The translations under genes and the position numbers were made by a program. Shown one piece after another: positions 48,976 through 58,983 of a stretch of DNA of 64,000 nucleotides. Numbering within the stretch: position 1 is the stretch's first letter; every line of letters starts with the position of its first letter. The notes beneath the pieces are model-generated. The model was not told the DNA's origin, ran no database searches, and saw nothing but the letters and a program-made list of their open reading frames with translations. Origin of the DNA: Brevinematales bacterium (GTDB taxonomy: Bacteria > Spirochaetota > Brevinematia > Brevinematales > Thermospiraceae); the NCBI GenBank assembly GCA_013177995.1, contig JABLXN010000003.1, positions 57,520 to 121,519 of the forward strand, written 5' to 3'.

Positions 48976-51900
48976 ATGCCCGATGAACTAAAAAGACTTG
49001 AGGATGTTCTCTCTCTTGTAGAATCTCAGGATTCTCCGGTAGTGGTCTCGATTGAAACTGATTCCATCGGAATCCTTGAACATACCATCCGGGCTTTTTT
49101 TAGACAACGTCCCATCCAGAAAGATATCTACTTCTTGACCCTCCAGGAAGCTCCTTACGAACCTTTTCTTTCTTTTCTGAGAGATCTTTTATCAGAAGTT
49201 TCTCCAGAGGAAAAAGAAGCCTACTTCTCCCGGCTTTCCCTTTCTCATTTTGCCAGAGAACAGCTTCTTTCTATGGTCCTCTATCCTGAAAGCATGCCCA
49301 CCCCTTTTTACACCTGGTACTTTGATAGAGAAGAGTTTCTCTTTTTTCAGAAAGAACTTCTCAAAGGTTTAAGAGAACTTCTTGGTCTTCTCTTTCACAA
49401 ACGCCCCTATCTCATGATTGTACGATGTACCAACAAAGCCTCCATGGCCTTTTTTGACTTTCTCTCTTCCCTTCTGGAAAATCCGAGTGGCTTCTCACTT
49501 CTTCTCTTGATGGACATGCGCCTTGTTCCCCATTTGCCGGAAGAACAATCGATAGAGTGGAATACCCTTTTTCAGAAACATCAGAAAAAGCTGTATTCTT
49601 TTGAATTTACCTTCTCCGACAATGCCCTTGAAGAAACAGGCATCCGCTTTGCCACTTCCTCCCCTGAAGAACTTTTCCTCAAGGTGAAAAGCTATGAAAA
49701 ACACTGGGCTTGGCGTGATGTGAAGATCGTTGCCGAAGAACTCCTGAGCCAAGAGGAAAAACTTCCTCTCCCAAAGCGTGTAGAAACCCTCACAACCCTT
49801 GCTCTTGCCCTGGCCTTTGAAGGGTCCCTCAATGAGGCTATTTTCTCCATGGAGAGGGCCCTTTCTATCTTGCAGGAATACAACGATATCCCGACTTTAG
49901 TAAAGACACAGATTCTTCAGGCTTATTTTTATCTCAACAAAGATGCTGGACGGGAAACCGCTTTGAAGATTGCCCGTCATACCGCCCAGCTCTGCCCATC
50001 AAAAGAAAAACCTCTCTTTCTGGCCACTCAGGGACTCCTCTTTACCTGTGGAGACATGTCTCTCCACCAATTTGAGATTTTTTACAAAGCCATGATTCCC
50101 TCTATCAAACGTTTACATCCTCTTTTCTACTTGTTTTTGGCAAGCAATTATTATTACGCCATGATGGCAAGCGATATTCTCTCACCTGAAAAAACCATTT
50201 CCCATCTCAAAAAAAACCTCTTACTTGCAAAAAAATACGTTCATCTTTATCGTCAAACATTTTTTCTTCATCATATAGCTATCTTTTATAGTCGTCTTCA
50301 TGACTATCCTAAAACCGTACGATTTTACAAAAAATCTATTCAGCTCCGCCAGAAATTGGGTGATCTCAGGAAAGTCTGCCATGCCTACAATGGCTTTGGG
50401 TATGTTTATTTTTCAGCCGAAAACTTTCACAAAGCCTTTTACTACTACAACCGTGCCATAAAATTCAATATCGAATTACGAGACTATCGAGAACTCTGTA
50501 TGAGCCTGATGAATGTAGTGCAACTGGAGATCATTCTCCATAACTACGACACTGCCGAAGAACTTCTCTCCTTTCTCATTGATCTCAAAAAAGAATTGGG
50601 TATAGAGTCCCTTCCCATTCATTCCAATACGAAAATCATGACCCTTCACACCTACCTTCTCGAAAAACTGAATAAATTTGTTCCCTACTATCACCAGGCA
50701 AGCGACATCATTGCCAAAACTGAAAAAAATCCTTCTCACTACTCTCATGAAGAGTACGCCTATCTTCAGTGGTTTTTGGCACGCTATTATCAGCGATACA
50801 TCAATACCCAGAAAATCATCCAGGCCTACGAAGAAGCCATTGAAAATATTTCTAAAGATGAATTCAATTACAATGAAATGGAGATCTGGTACGACTACCT
50901 TCTCTGGCTCAAAGAAAACCAACCATCCCTTTTTGAAAACCAGAAACAACGCTTCATCCAGCGCCTGCAATCCCTCAATCTCTACCACTACCAGAACTAC
51001 CTCCTTGAACGATACGTTCGTCCTCTTCGTCACCACTACGATATTCCCAAAGAACATATCTTAGAAACAGCTCGTCTCTATGCCCAGATAAACCAGGTTC
51101 AGCATACGATAGAAACCCTTGACTTCATGAACCAGCTTCAAAAGATTCTTCTCAGACAAAAAGACAAACAAAGTCTCATCATCGAATCCATGCTTCTTAT
51201 CAAACGCTATCTGATTGTGGATTTTATCGCCTGCTACCTTGGGTCCTATCAGGACAACTACAAAAACTGGGCTCTTCTCTATTCCTCCCACGAAGCCAAA
51301 CTTCTCCCTCCCGATCTCTATGATAACATCCGGGCTTGCTTCACCACGCGCCAGGAAAGACTTGTTGTTGACCTTGCCGCTCACTATATGAAACTTTTCT
51401 TTCCCCAGTTCCATAGCCTGATGTATTTTCCCCTTTTTATTGAAGAACAGGAAGCCGGCTGTGTGTTTTTTGCCAACCGCCGCGAAGAAAATGCCTTCTC
51501 TGAACAAACATTCCGGGAAATGCATATGGCTATCAAACAGGTCAATACCATGCTCGCCAACCTTATCTACGCTGAAATGCTCCATCATACCGCTCAAACA
51601 GACATGCTTACCGGTTGTGCCAACCGTCTTGCCCTGCGAAAACGCCTCGAAGAAGAAGAAGAACGTACCAAGCGCTCCGAAGACTACAATTTCTCTGTCG
51701 TATTTACCGATATGGACAACTTCAAATACTACAACGATACCTTCGGCCATAGTGTAGGAGATGCTATTCTCCAGGAAGTGGCTTTTTTCTTTCAGAAGAA
51801 TATCCGAAAAGTTGATCTCCTCGGTCGTTTCGGGGGAGACGAATTTGTGCTTGTCCTTCCTGATACCAACCGTCACAAGGCTTTGATACTCATCAAAAGA

Positions 51901-52116
51901 CTCTACCAGAAAATGAAAGAAACCCATCTCTTTGAGAAAATCCTCTCCAAGCATACCGCTGATCCCATTCCTCCAGAAAAATATCTTTCCATTTCTATGG
52001 GAATCGCCGATTACAAACAGGCCGGAAACCTTCAACGTCTTTTAGAATTTGCCGATATTGCTCTGTATGAAGCCAAGAATCAGGGCAAAAACAAAGCCAT
52101 GGTCTATAAGTCCTAA
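48976..52116 (+). CDS. Diguanylate cyclase with degenerate STAND-like ATPase region and TPR repeats
   Basis: The 1046-residue cytoplasmic protein has an N-terminal region (about 1-225) laid out like a STAND/AAA ATPase but without a P-loop Lys-Ser/Thr: at the expected place it reads SIETDSIGILEHTI. TPR-like repeats follow (about 255-690, for example VCHAYNGFGYVYFSAENFHK), then a GAF-like part (about 715-870) and a C-terminal GGDEF domain. GGDEF is at 953-957 and the inhibitory RxxD site (RKVD) at 944-947. It should make c-di-GMP from GTP under control of the TPR and GAF parts. GGAGG precedes the start. Confidence 0.88.
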   Translation: MPDELKRLEDVLSLVESQDSPVVVSIETDSIGILEHTIRAFFRQRPIQKDIYFLTLQEAPYEPFLSFLRDLLSEVSPEEKEAYFSRLSLSHFAREQLLSMVLYPESMPTPFYTWYFDREEFLFFQKELLKGLRELLGLLFHKRPYLMIVRCTNKASMAFFDFLSSLLENPSGFSLLLLMDMRLVPHLPEEQSIEWNTLFQKHQKKLYSFEFTFSDNALEETGIRFATSSPEELFLKVKSYEKHWAWRDVKIVAEELLSQEEKLPLPKRVETLTTLALALAFEGSLNEAIFSMERALSILQEYNDIPTLVKTQILQAYFYLNKDAGRETALKIARHTAQLCPSKEKPLFLATQGLLFTCGDMSLHQFEIFYKAMIPSIKRLHPLFYLFLASNYYYAMMASDILSPEKTISHLKKNLLLAKKYVHLYRQTFFLHHIAIFYSRLHDYPKTVRFYKKSIQLRQKLGDLRKVCHAYNGFGYVYFSAENFHKAFYYYNRAIKFNIELRDYRELCMSLMNVVQLEIILHNYDTAEELLSFLIDLKKELGIESLPIHSNTKIMTLHTYLLEKLNKFVPYYHQASDIIAKTEKNPSHYSHEEYAYLQWFLARYYQRYINTQKIIQAYEEAIENISKDEFNYNEMEIWYDYLLWLKENQPSLFENQKQRFIQRLQSLNLYHYQNYLLERYVRPLRHHYDIPKEHILETARLYAQINQVQHTIETLDFMNQLQKILLRQKDKQSLIIESMLLIKRYLIVDFIACYLGSYQDNYKNWALLYSSHEAKLLPPDLYDNIRACFTTRQERLVVDLAAHYMKLFFPQFHSLMYFPLFIEEQEAGCVFFANRREENAFSEQTFREMHMAIKQVNTMLANLIYAEMLHHTAQTDMLTGCANRLALRKRLEEEEERTKRSEDYNFSVVFTDMDNFKYYNDTFGHSVGDAILQEVAFFFQKNIRKVDLLGRFGGDEFVLVLPDTNRHKALILIKRLYQKMKETHLFEKILSKHTADPIPPEKYLSISMGIADYKQAGNLQRLLEFADIALYEAKNQGKNKAMVYKS

Positions 52117-52122
52117 AAAAAT

Positions 52123-52151
52123 TTCACTTTTTTCTTTTCAAAGCGTATAAT
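52123..52151 (+). promoter_or_regulatory. Sigma70-type promoter of the beta-barrel gene pair
   Basis: TTCACT (52123-52128), 17 bp, TATAAT (52146-52151). Confidence 0.65.
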
Positions 52152-52185
52152 TTACGTAGGAAATACAAGACTCAAAGGAGGTCTT

Positions 52186-53484
52186 ATGAAGATAACAAGA
52201 CACATAGGTATAGTAGGTATGCTCTTTCTGGCCGTTTCTCTCTGGGCTGAAAATACCAATGAAGTAAAGACAGAAGAAAAGCCAAAGCAAAGTGCTTCTT
52301 CGCCTGTCAAATTTGGCTTTCAGGTAGGGAATATCACCATCGACGGCACAAACTACCTCTCCCTTCGTCTCCAACCAGACCTTTCCATAGGAAAGTTTGG
52401 AATTGGACTGGATCTCAACCTTGAATTTGATCCGCAGTGGAATTTTCGCACCTCTGAGTGGAACACCTGGCAGGCGGTCCTTTCAAAGATCCTCTATGTT
52501 CGTTATGGAGTGAAAGGCGATCCCTTCTATATCAAGGTGGGAAACATTGACGACTTCACCCTTGGAAATGGCTGGATCATGCGCCGCTTCTCCAATATGC
52601 GGGACTTCCCCTCTATCAAAAAGCTTGGACTCGCCCTTGACAGTGATTTCAAAGTGGCTGGTTTTGAGTCCGCCGTCGATAATATCTGGGACTGGGATAT
52701 CATGGGACTCAGGGCTTATGTCCGTCCTCTCCAGCCAACCAAGATGTTTCTGTTGGAAAAACTGGAGATCGGGGGCACTATTGCCGCCGACCTTGACCCA
52801 GGAAATCCCACTCCCCCTGCGGATAAGCCCTACCAGTTTACGGATAGCAATATGGCTCCTGTAACCGTTGTCGGACTTGATGTGAGTCTTCCTCTTGTCA
52901 GTTCAGCCGTCTTCAATCTCAGGCCATACGCTGATATAGGATACATTGTCGGCAAAGGGACAGGTGAAGCTACGGGTATCCGTGGAGATATTGTTTCTAT
53001 CATCCCCTATCGCTTTGAATTCCGCATCCTCCAGCCGAAGTTTGTCCCTGTCTATTTTGATTCGTACTATGAAAGTGTTCGTGCTACCAAATATGAATTG
53101 CTTGAACACTACACCAATCATTATATAGGGTGGGCCTTCAATTCAGGATTGCAACTCATGAATGGGGCTATTTTCTTTGACTTCACGCTTGAAGATGATT
53201 GGGGTGATGTGTCTCTCCCCGCCCTGACTCTCGCTTTAGGGGCAAACAAACAGGTCTTGCAGCTCTTTGATGTTCGTGCCACATGGACAAGGCAAAATAT
53301 CGCCGAATGGAACGATGTTTTCAAATATGAGAGTGAACACTCACAACTCGGGCTTCTCATCAATTACTACGCCAGCCAGAACCTCATCCTTGCCCTTGAA
53401 TACAAACGCACCTTCAAACTTGATGAGAATGGTGTCATTCAGAGTCTCACCACCACCAGTATCAGCACAAAGGTAACCTTTTAG
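52186..53484 (+). CDS. Outer-membrane beta-barrel protein, paralogue of the next gene's barrel
   Basis: The 432-residue protein has a signal peptide (about residues 1-21, ending SLWAE), a short Lys/Glu/Ser linker (about 22-42) and then alternating strands to the end, such as LSIGKFGIGLDLNLEF, DPFYIKVGNIDDFTLGNGW and FDFTLEDDW, closing with SISTKVTF. The order of motifs (identical-style GNI/GSLPN, TLGNGWI/TLGHGIL, DFPSIKKLG/EFPAVRKVG, WDIMGLRAYVRP/WDMAGARFFVRP) is shared with the barrel of the downstream protein. Function unknown; a pore or surface protein is likely. AAAGGAGG precedes the start, and the next gene is 19 bp away. Confidence 0.8.
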   Translation: MKITRHIGIVGMLFLAVSLWAENTNEVKTEEKPKQSASSPVKFGFQVGNITIDGTNYLSLRLQPDLSIGKFGIGLDLNLEFDPQWNFRTSEWNTWQAVLSKILYVRYGVKGDPFYIKVGNIDDFTLGNGWIMRRFSNMRDFPSIKKLGLALDSDFKVAGFESAVDNIWDWDIMGLRAYVRPLQPTKMFLLEKLEIGGTIAADLDPGNPTPPADKPYQFTDSNMAPVTVVGLDVSLPLVSSAVFNLRPYADIGYIVGKGTGEATGIRGDIVSIIPYRFEFRILQPKFVPVYFDSYYESVRATKYELLEHYTNHYIGWAFNSGLQLMNGAIFFDFTLEDDWGDVSLPALTLALGANKQVLQLFDVRATWTRQNIAEWNDVFKYESEHSQLGLLINYYASQNLILALEYKRTFKLDENGVIQSLTTTSISTKVTF

Positions 53485-53503
53485 TGCTGAAAGGAGGTAG
53501 GAT

Positions 53504-55432
53504 ATGAAAAGATGGATTATCATAGCTTTCTGGGTTCTCAGTAGTGTACTGTTTGCACAAACGGTGAAAATTGGTGCCTTTATAGGAAATTGTGAATATT
53601 CGCTCGATGGACAGACATGGACAGCTGTAGAATATGGTATGGAAGTCCCTGTTTCGGCCTCAGTAAGAGTCCCGGGAAAAAACGACTCCCTTGAACTTGT
53701 CTGGGCGGATGGTTCTTCCGTTCAGTTATTGGGCACAACGGTCGTACAGGTGGCTAACCTGCAAAAAGACGCTTCTTCCAAAAATCTTTTGAAACTCACC
53801 ATCGGAAAACTCTTTGCCAAAATTCAGAAAAAAAAGGGAACCGTCTTTGAAGTAGAAACGGAAACCGCTGTAGCTGCCGTCCGTGGTACCCGTTTTGGGG
53901 TGAGTTTTACACCGGGAATTGGTGGCTCTGTGGTCGTCTCTGAGGGTACCGTGGAGGTCATTGATCCAGCAAGAAGCCAACCTCCACAAATTGTCAATGC
54001 TGGACAAAAACTCGTTCTTCCAGCCACAACATCCCCCCTCCCCAGTCCTCAACCAGCCAAACCAGAGGAGATCAAGAGTTTTGATGAGGAATACGTCTCG
54101 CCCACGGAGCCAGAACCAACCCCATCAAAAGAGCCAGAACCCGTACAGGAACCGGCACCCAAACCTCAACAAGAAAAACCTGCACCCAAACCAGGTGGGA
54201 GTGGCTTTTCCTTTGACTGGGCAGTAGGAGGAGAAAATATCGACGGACAGCTCTGGAACAAGATTATCCTCAGCCCTGTGCTTCGTATAGGCAATTTTGG
54301 TGTGGGACTCTATATCCCTGTGTACTTCATCTCCTTTGACGACCTTGGTTATCCCTCTCGCTGGTACAACGCTAGTGAATGGGATTTTAGCTCTTTTGAT
54401 GATAGTCTTCACGACCTTGCCCTCAAGATCCGCTTCCTCGAATACCAGAACAAGTGGCTTCTTTTCCGTATTGGTTCTCTCCCGAATATGACACTCGGAC
54501 ATGGCATTCTCATCAACAACTACGCTAACGATCTCGAATTCCCGGCTGTGAGAAAAGTCGGAAGCCAGATCAAAGTCGATGGAAAGGTTGTCGGTTTTGA
54601 AGTGCTCACAGGAAATGCTTTTGTCTGGGATATGGCAGGCGCACGATTCTTTGTCCGTCCTTTCTCAGGAAAACCTCTCATTGGAAAACTGGGATTTGGT
54701 ATCTCAGGGTTCTATGATCGGCAACCAGTGTCCCTCTTCACCAATGAACAAATTGCCTTTGGGTATGCTGCCGATATCGATCTCCCTCTCTTTGAGGTAA
54801 ATGAGGCTCTCTTTATGGTGCTCTACTCGGATATCGCCACCCTTGGCTACCAGGACAAAGTCCTCAATATATCGACCAATGCCAAAGGTTTTGGTTGGGC
54901 TACTGGTCTCAAAGGAAGCCTTCTGATCATTGACTTCCGGGCAGAATATCGCTATCTCCAAGACGGGTTTATCATAAACTACGTGGACACCTCCTATGAC
55001 GTGAGTCGCAGCGCCAAATATGTAAACCTCCTCTTTGGTGATAACGAGGATTACTCTGGGTTCTTAGTGGAAGCCGGCAAAACCTTCAAGGGTCTTGGCT
55101 GGGTGAAGATGCAGTATGAACATCTTTTCCCTCTTTATGAAACCAATATCACTGTCAATATGAATACCCTTCACATGGAAGCCGGCATCGAAAAGGGGGT
55201 CATCAAATGGGGATATGGTTCTCTAGCTTACGACAGGATGAACTTCAATCTTGGGGATCTCTTTACTTCCTTCCCGGGTAACGGAAGTATTGTGAGTGCT
55301 TCGGTCTTTTACGCTATTTCGGCCGGGGCATTCATAGGTATCCAGTTCAAAAGATACTATGAAATTGACCCTCTCACAGGAAATCTTTCGTCAAAGGATA
55401 CCTTTGGGATAACAACCCAGATGGGATTTTAG
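53504..55432 (+). CDS. FecR domain fused to outer-membrane beta-barrel
   Basis: The 642-residue protein has a signal peptide (about residues 1-19), a FecR domain (about 40-178: LELVWADGSSVQLLG, VFEVETETAVAAVRGTRF, VVVSEGTVEVID, VNAGQKLVL), a Pro-Glu-Pro-rich linker (about 190-235), and a barrel-like C-terminal part (about 240-642) homologous to the whole barrel of the upstream gene. FecR domains normally sit in the periplasm and sense or signal; here one is attached to an outer-membrane protein, with a linker long enough to reach into the periplasm. No sigma factor of the FecI type is in the window. AAAGGAGG precedes the start; a bidirectional terminator follows. Confidence 0.82.
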   Translation: MKRWIIIAFWVLSSVLFAQTVKIGAFIGNCEYSLDGQTWTAVEYGMEVPVSASVRVPGKNDSLELVWADGSSVQLLGTTVVQVANLQKDASSKNLLKLTIGKLFAKIQKKKGTVFEVETETAVAAVRGTRFGVSFTPGIGGSVVVSEGTVEVIDPARSQPPQIVNAGQKLVLPATTSPLPSPQPAKPEEIKSFDEEYVSPTEPEPTPSKEPEPVQEPAPKPQQEKPAPKPGGSGFSFDWAVGGENIDGQLWNKIILSPVLRIGNFGVGLYIPVYFISFDDLGYPSRWYNASEWDFSSFDDSLHDLALKIRFLEYQNKWLLFRIGSLPNMTLGHGILINNYANDLEFPAVRKVGSQIKVDGKVVGFEVLTGNAFVWDMAGARFFVRPFSGKPLIGKLGFGISGFYDRQPVSLFTNEQIAFGYAADIDLPLFEVNEALFMVLYSDIATLGYQDKVLNISTNAKGFGWATGLKGSLLIIDFRAEYRYLQDGFIINYVDTSYDVSRSAKYVNLLFGDNEDYSGFLVEAGKTFKGLGWVKMQYEHLFPLYETNITVNMNTLHMEAGIEKGVIKWGYGSLAYDRMNFNLGDLFTSFPGNGSIVSASVFYAISAGAFIGIQFKRYYEIDPLTGNLSSKDTFGITTQMGF

Positions 55433-55441
55433 AAGCTTCAT

Positions 55442-55474
55442 AAAAAAAGCCGCCCGAAAATGGGCGGCTTTTTT
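55442..55474. terminator. Bidirectional terminator between the FecR-barrel gene and eno
   Basis: AAAAAAGCCGCCC (55443-55455) pairs with GGGCGGCTTTTTT (55462-55474), giving A- and T-runs for both convergent genes. Confidence 0.92.
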
Positions 55475-55488
55475 GTTTCATGGAAGAT

Positions 55489-56793
55489 TTACTTGTAGAT
55501 ATTGTAGAAGGCTGCTTTGCCAGGATAGATAGCGAACTCACCAAGCTCCTCTTCAATACGAATCAACTGATTGTATTTGGCAATACGGTCTGTTCTCGAG
55601 AGAGAACCTGTCTTGATCTGGCCAGTATTGAGAGCCACAACAAGGTCTGCAATGGTGGCATCTTCGGTTTCGCCACTTCGGTGAGACACAACAGCGGTAA
55701 AGCCTGCCTTTTGAGCCATCTGAACAGCATCAATGGTTTCGGTCACTGTTCCAATCTGGTTGAGCTTAATCAAGATAGAGTTGGTAGCCTTGGTTTGAAT
55801 TCCCTTCTTGAGAATCGAAGGATTGGTCACATAGAGGTCATCACCAACAATCTGGATCTTGTGTCCAAGAAGTTTGGTAAATTTCTCGTATCCCTGCCAG
55901 TCGTTCTGATCAAAAGGATCCTCAATAGAAATGATAGGATACTTCTCCACCCACTTGGCTAAAAGTTCAATCATCTCATCAGTAGAGAAGATCTTGTCAG
56001 GGTTAGACTTCCAGAAACGATAACCCTTCTTGCCTCCCTCTTCAAAAAGTTCAGAAGAGGCACAGTCCATCGCGATGGCAAAATCAGCATCAAGCCCAGC
56101 CTTGTAACCAGCCTTGTCAATAGCCTCAAGGATATACTTGATACCCTCTTCGTTATCAATATCAGGAGCAAAACCTCCCTCATCACCTACAGCGGTATTT
56201 TTCCCGGCCTTTTTGAGAATAGACTTCAGATTGTGGAAAACCTCAGCGATCATTTCAACAGCCTTTTTGAGGCTATCAGCGCCAATCGGCATCACCATAA
56301 ACTCCTGAAAATCCACTTTGTTGTCGGCATGTTTTCCACCATTGATGATATTGGCCATGGGAACAGGCATAATCTTGGCATTGGTACCACCAAGATAGCG
56401 ATACAGAGGCAAGCCAAGATAATTAGCGGCTGCATGAGCCACTGCCATAGAAACACCAAGGATAGCATTGGCACCCAGTTTACTCTTGTTCTCGGTTCCA
56501 TCGAGATCTATCATGATTCTATCAATCTCAACCTGATTGAGAGCATCCAATCCCACAATCTCTTCAGCGATGGTGTTATTCACATTCTCCACAGCCTTGA
56601 GCACACCCTTCCCAAGAAGACGATTCTTGTCACCATCCCGGAGCTCTACAGCCTCTCTCTCTCCTGTCGATGCCCCACTGGGAACCGCAGCACGCCCCAT
56701 CGTTCCATCTTCAAGAACAACCTCTACCTCTACCGTTGGATTACCACGAGAATCAAAGATTTCTCTGGCATGAACATCAATAATTGTTGACAT
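55489..56793 (-). CDS. eno: Enolase
   Basis: The 434-residue enzyme starts with [20 protein letters not shown] (first strand), contains [18 protein letters not shown], the metal-binding acids in [22 protein letters not shown] and GDDLYVTN, the catalytic Lys in [15 protein letters not shown] and [15 protein letters not shown]. It interconverts 2-phosphoglycerate and phosphoenolpyruvate in glycolysis. Single-gene unit with a perfect consensus promoter, in line with high expression. Confidence 0.98.
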   Translation of the reverse strand: MSTIIDVHAREIFDSRGNPTVEVEVVLEDGTMGRAAVPSGASTGEREAVELRDGDKNRLLGKGVLKAVENVNNTIAEEIVGLDALNQVEIDRIMIDLDGTENKSKLGANAILGVSMAVAHAAANYLGLPLYRYLGGTNAKIMPVPMANIINGGKHADNKVDFQEFMVMPIGADSLKKAVEMIAEVFHNLKSILKKAGKNTAVGDEGGFAPDIDNEEGIKYILEAIDKAGYKAGLDADFAIAMDCASSELFEEGGKKGYRFWKSNPDKIFSTDEMIELLAKWVEKYPIISIEDPFDQNDWQGYEKFTKLLGHKIQIVGDDLYVTNPSILKKGIQTKATNSILIKLNQIGTVTETIDAVQMAQKAGFTAVVSHRSGETEDATIADLVVALNTGQIKTGSLSRTDRIAKYNQLIRIEEELGEFAIYPGKAAFYNIYK

Positions 56794-56839
56794 ATATATC
56801 CTCCTCTTGTATTCTCTGCCTCACTTCAAAATTTGCATT

Positions 56840-56868
56840 ATTATAGCGAAAGAAAAAAAGCCTGTCAA
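56840..56868 (-). promoter_or_regulatory. Consensus sigma70 promoter of eno
   Basis: TTGACA (56863-56868), 17 bp, TATAAT (56840-56845) on the minus strand: an exact match to consensus. Confidence 0.92.
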
Positions 56869-56881
56869 ATAAAGAGACTTC

Positions 56882-57457
56882 TCAAATCCCCTTCAAAAGA
56901 TGCTCCACAAGGATCTTTAACCCAATCCCTATAAGAACCACGCCACCCACCCATTCAAAACGTTTTTCTTGCAGGGCTACTGACATCGATTGAAGCCTCT
57001 GACCCACATACACCCCAAAAAAACAGATCACAAAAGTCACAAGCCCTATCACAAAAGCCGGGAGAATAATCGCCTGCCCAAGAACCCCAATCGTCACTCC
57101 TACCGCAAGGGCATCAAGGCTTGTCGCAATACTCATCATCAAAAGCACAGGAACTTCCACACAACTTTTCCTTTCACAGTCATCCGCTGAAAAAGACTCC
57201 CATATCATTTTGCCACCCACATACGCTAAAAGCCCAAAGGCAATCCAGTGTTCCCATTTTCGCAAAATAAGGGCAAGCTGAGAACCGGCAAGCCACCCCA
57301 CAAGGGGCATAAGAGCCTGAAAAAAACCAAAGGCAAAGGCTATACGAAAGGCATAACGCCACCTCATCGTCTGCATCATAAAGCCATTGGTCAGAGAAAC
57401 CGTCAACGCATCAAGAGATAGCCCTACGGCTATCCCCAAAAGGGTCCACCACTCCAT
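56882..57457 (-). CDS. mntP: Manganese efflux pump MntP family
   Basis: The 191-residue protein has six hydrophobic helices and the two internally repeated motifs GLSLDALTVSL (about residues 12-22) and ATSLDALAVGVTIG (about 111-124) that carry the Asp residues of the MntP/DUF204 family. It exports Mn2+ across the inner membrane. Its start abuts the stop of livF with no gap, so it appears to be the last gene of the liv operon, an odd pairing. No yybP-ykoY riboswitch is visible, as no leader exists. Confidence 0.9.
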   Translation of the reverse strand: MEWWTLLGIAVGLSLDALTVSLTNGFMMQTMRWRYAFRIAFAFGFFQALMPLVGWLAGSQLALILRKWEHWIAFGLLAYVGGKMIWESFSADDCERKSCVEVPVLLMMSIATSLDALAVGVTIGVLGQAIILPAFVIGLVTFVICFFGVYVGQRLQSMSVALQEKRFEWVGGVVLIGIGLKILVEHLLKGI

Positions 57458-58207
57458 TTATCCCCCCAAATAGGCCCGCTTCACCTCTGGATTATCCAGA
57501 AGTTCCTGACCACTACCAGCGAGCACAAGCTTCCCTGTTTCAAGGACATATCCTCTATGAGCAATCCTGAGGGCCTGTCTGGCATTTTGTTCCACAAGAA
57601 GAACGGACAATTTTTTCTCTGTATTCAGTTTGGTGATAATTTCAAAGATCTTCTGTACCATGAGAGGAGCTAAGCCGAGCGCAGGCTCGTCAAGAAGCAA
57701 AAGCTCCGGTTCTGCCATCATCGCCCGTCCAATGGCTAACATTTGAAGTTCTCCACCAGAGAGATATCCGGCCCGTTGACCAGACCTATCCCTCAAAACA
57801 GGAAACCACTGATATACTTCGGAAAGATTCTTTTCTATACGTTTCTTGTCCTTTTGCAAAAAGGCTCCCATCTCAAGATTTTCCCGTACGGTGAGTTCAG
57901 GAAAAATTCCTCTCCCCTCCGGCACAAGCACAAGCCCCATCCCGGGCAAAAGATGGGTAGGAGTACTTTTGCCATGAGAACGATCAGAATAGGTCTCAAA
58001 AATGGTCTTTTCCTTATACAGGATATTCCCCTCAGAAAGAGGTTCTATCCCCATAATAGCCTTCAAAAGAGTGGTTTTACCTGCACCATTGGCTCCGATG
58101 AGGGTCACAATTTCCCCCCGACCAACCACTACACTAACCCCCTTCAAAGCCTGAATGCCCCCATACTGGACGTGGGCGTTCTCCACACGAAGGATAATCT
58201 CTTTCAT
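57458..58207 (-). CDS. livF: Branched-chain amino-acid ABC transporter ATPase LivF
   Basis: The 249-residue protein has Walker A GANGAGKTTLLKAI, ABC signature LSGGELQMLAIGRAMM, Walker B LLLLDEPALGLAP and the LivF-type C-terminus. With LivG it powers uptake through LivHM. It overlaps livG by four bases. Confidence 0.95.
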   Translation of the reverse strand: MKEIILRVENAHVQYGGIQALKGVSVVVGRGEIVTLIGANGAGKTTLLKAIMGIEPLSEGNILYKEKTIFETYSDRSHGKSTPTHLLPGMGLVLVPEGRGIFPELTVRENLEMGAFLQKDKKRIEKNLSEVYQWFPVLRDRSGQRAGYLSGGELQMLAIGRAMMAEPELLLLDEPALGLAPLMVQKIFEIITKLNTEKKLSVLLVEQNARQALRIAHRGYVLETGKLVLAGSGQELLDNPEVKRAYLGG

Positions 58208-58983
58208 GCCTCTCTCCCAAGATAGGCCTCTATCACCTGAGGGTGAAGCTGTATCTCCCGTGGTGTTCCCGAGGCAATTTTCTGACCATAATTCAGTACG
58301 GTAATGGTATCACAAATATTCATCACCAGTTTCATATCATGTTCAATGAGAACTACCGTAATCCCCAAATCCCGAATCCGTCGGATAAGCCCCATCAGAT
58401 CCTCCGTTTCTACCGGATTCATCCCTGCTGCCGGTTCATCAAGAAAGAGAAGCTTTGGTTCCATGGCAAGGGCTCTGGCAATCTCTACCTTTCTTTGAAC
58501 TCCATAGGGAAGATTGCCGGGAAGTTCAGCATGGTACTTGTCCACCCCGACAAACTCAAGCCACTTCCACGCATTCTCATAGATATCTCTCTCTTCTTGC
58601 CGGGAGTTTACCAACGCATAAAAGGCATTCAAAATACCAAGAGGCCCTTTGAAAGGATGGGTCCCCTTGAAATGACGGCCTATCATCACATTTTCAAATA
58701 CATTGAGTTCTTTGAAAAGCCGTATATTCTGGAAGGTTCTTGAAATACCAAGTCTCGCAATCCGATAAGCAGGCCACCCCGTTATATCCCTCCCCTCAAA
58801 AAAGACATACCCCTCTGTCGGTTCATCCAGACCGGTAATGGTATTGAAAAGGGTGGTTTTTCCAGCCCCATTAGGACCTATCAGGCCTGTAATCGTTCCC
58901 GCTTCTACCTCAAAATCCACATCGTTGACCGCTACAAGACCACCAAACTCCTTTCTCAGGCAGGTCGTATAGAGAAGCTTCAC
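58204..58983 (-). CDS. livG: Branched-chain amino-acid ABC transporter ATPase LivG
   Basis: The 259-residue protein has Walker A GPNGAGKTTLFNTITG, the LivG-specific long insert (about 95-145) with YENAWKWLEFVGVD, a signature region LPYGVQRKVEIARALA and Walker B LLFLDEPAAGMNP. Four-base overlaps with livF and livM keep the genes coupled. Confidence 0.95.
   Translation of the reverse strand: MKLLYTTCLRKEFGGLVAVNDVDFEVEAGTITGLIGPNGAGKTTLFNTITGLDEPTEGYVFFEGRDITGWPAYRIARLGISRTFQNIRLFKELNVFENVMIGRHFKGTHPFKGPLGILNAFYALVNSRQEERDIYENAWKWLEFVGVDKYHAELPGNLPYGVQRKVEIARALAMEPKLLFLDEPAAGMNPVETEDLMGLIRRIRDLGITVVLIEHDMKLVMNICDTITVLNYGQKIASGTPREIQLHPQVIEAYLGREA

Noticed and set aside
51061..52035. 324-codon frame on the minus strand
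   Set aside because: Antisense to the GGDEF part of the diguanylate cyclase.
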